A stretch of 6,911 bases of DNA from Clostridia bacterium. GTDB lineage: Bacteria; Bacillota_A; Clostridia; Oscillospirales; CAG-272. The stretch is taken from contig JAFQOB010000141.1 of assembly GCA_017395725.1 (NCBI GenBank), forward strand, positions 1 to 6,911. Direction: 5' to 3'. The notes beneath the pieces are model-generated. The model was not told where the DNA came from. It saw nothing but the letters and a program-made list of their open reading frames with translations, and searched no databases. Both the position numbers and the translations under genes were made by a program. This document shows positions 6,488 through 6,911 of this stretch, piece by piece; positions within the stretch are counted from its first letter, which is position 1, and every line of letters starts with the position of its first letter.

Positions 6488-6547
6488 AGGCTCTCCCTTC
6501 GGGAGAGCTGTCTTCTTATGAGTAATTTCATAAGAAGACTGAGAGGG
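6488..6547 (+). repeat. Dispersed intergenic hairpin repeat of clostridial type
   Basis: Two hairpins lie back to back. GCTCTCCC (6490-6497) pairs with GGGAGAGC (6501-6508) around a three-base loop. GTCTTCTTATGA (6510-6521) pairs perfectly with TCATAAGAAGAC (6528-6539). GAGAGGG (6541-6547) follows and can compete for the CTCTC of the first stem. The layout GGCTC.CCC / GGGAG.GC-TGTC / inner hairpin / GACTGAG.GGG is one I recall as a frequent intergenic repeat in Oscillospirales and related Clostridia. That recollection was not checked here. The right boundary is uncertain. Confidence 0.65.
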
Positions 6548-6557
6548 CGTCTTGCCA

Positions 6558-6606
6558 AACGACACCTTTCCTGTGAAACGGGGAGGTGTTGTTTTTGTTT
6601 GTTTTT
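6558..6606 (+). terminator. Intrinsic terminator of the operon
   Basis: Bases 6558-6571 pair with 6580-6593 in a 14-bp stem containing three G-T wobbles, with an 8-base loop. The core ACACC/GGTGT is perfect. A T-rich tail follows (TTTTTGTTTGTTTTT, 6592-6606). It closes the four-gene operon just before the next promoter. Confidence 0.8.
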
Positions 6607-6607
6607 A

Positions 6608-6636
6608 TTGATTTTTGAAATACAATGTGTTATAAT
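6608..6636 (+). promoter_or_regulatory. Promoter of the antiporter gene
   Basis: TTGATT (6608-6613) and TATAAT (6631-6636) are 17 bases apart, and TGT at 6628-6630 adds an extended -10 element. Transcription would begin near 6643, about 35 bases before the ATG at 6678. It starts right after the operon terminator, so this gene is a separate unit. Confidence 0.75.
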
Positions 6637-6677
6637 CAATATTTGTTGGTTAGAAATAGGAAACAGAGGAAAAAGAT

Positions 6678-6911
6678 ATGAAAAAAAGTAACGCATTGGC
6701 ACTTATACGATAGGAGTATTTATAGTATTTTATCTTTCTCTCGGAGTAATATTTGAATACGTAATGAAGATGCCTATGGGATTTTATAACGTACCCGTTG
6801 TAGTGGCATTTTTGATTGCTCTTATGGTAGCGATAATTCAGACGAGAGGGGAAACTCTTGACAAGAAGTTTGAGATAATGGGCAAGGGCGTCGGCGACAA
6901 GAATATAATAA
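6678..6911 (+). pseudogene. Start of an NhaC-family Na+/H+ antiporter, frameshifted after residue 10 and cut by the window end
   Basis: AGAGGA (6665-6670) lies 7 bases before the ATG. The first frame reads MKKSNALALIR and stops at TAG 6711-6713. The -1 frame from 6710 is then open to the window end and reads IGVFIVFYLSLGVIFEYVMK, continuing through a second hydrophobic stretch to KKFEIMGKGVGDKNII. One missing C near 6708 (CCG for CG) would restore ALIPIGVF, which is what I recall for NhaC-type antiporter N-termini (MKK-NALALLP, then GVGD-NI). Such proteins are integral membrane exchangers of about 12 helices; two are partly visible. No slippery sequence for recoding is present: the A7 run at 6681-6687 leads straight into a stop in the other frame. 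This is either a recently broken gene or a sequencing/assembly error. The family is moderately sure. Confidence 0.65.

Noticed and set aside
6274..6702. 142-residue - strand frame
   Set aside because: It covers the alcohol dehydrogenase 3' end antisense, the hairpin repeat, the terminator and the next promoter. No family resemblance was seen.
6681..6713. Programmed frameshift at the A7 run in the antiporter gene
   Set aside because: Slipping at the A-run enters a frame with an immediate TAA (6689-6691), and the family-like residues continue in the first frame to codon 10, so the shift must occur later, where no slippery site exists.

Overview
The window looks like chromosomal DNA from a low-GC anaerobic Firmicute, probably a gut-type clostridium. 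The reasons are purine-rich Shine-Dalgarno sites before the genes, near-consensus sigma-A promoters (one is TTGACA-N17-TATAAT), hairpin-plus-T-tract terminators, a dispersed hairpin repeat of a kind I remember from Oscillospirales/Clostridia genomes, and protein sequences of clostridial type. The taxon is inferred from style and was not searched.

All genes lie on the + strand, in three blocks. Block 1 (1-1550) holds the 3' end of a protein resembling the uncharacterised NodB/polysaccharide-deacetylase-like family. A stand-alone ABC-type ATPase follows, with its own extended -10 promoter and probably a GTG start at 612, and a strong bidirectional terminator closes the block. Block 2 (1551-6606) is the centre of interest: a four-gene operon driven by a perfect consensus promoter at 1643-1671. 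The genes are a CoA-acylating (methylmalonate-semialdehyde-type) aldehyde dehydrogenase, two adjacent diverged transaldolase-family proteins, and a zinc-dependent medium-chain alcohol dehydrogenase. Gaps between them are 40, 21 and 14 bases. A dispersed hairpin repeat and an intrinsic terminator close it. Block 3 (6608-6911) is the start of an NhaC-type antiporter gene with its own promoter, apparently broken by a one-base deletion near residue 11.

How the operon could work is inference. The alcohol dehydrogenase could oxidise a polyol to a ketose or dispose of an aldehyde by reduction. The two transaldolase-fold proteins keep the Schiff-base lysine and two phosphate-site arginines, but carry Gln where TalB has its catalytic Glu (as fructose-6-phosphate aldolase does) and lack the TalB Phe178. 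They may therefore act as aldolases or transferases on an unusual sugar. The aldehyde dehydrogenase would turn the aldehyde product into an acyl-CoA. No kinase, isomerase, transporter or regulator is visible in the window, so the substrate cannot be named.

Regulatory signals worth attention are two identical ATATCGATAT palindromes 95 bp apart, one of them inside the operon promoter spacer, and a pair of hairpins at the aldehyde dehydrogenase/transaldolase junction, the second of which hides the next gene's ribosome binding site.
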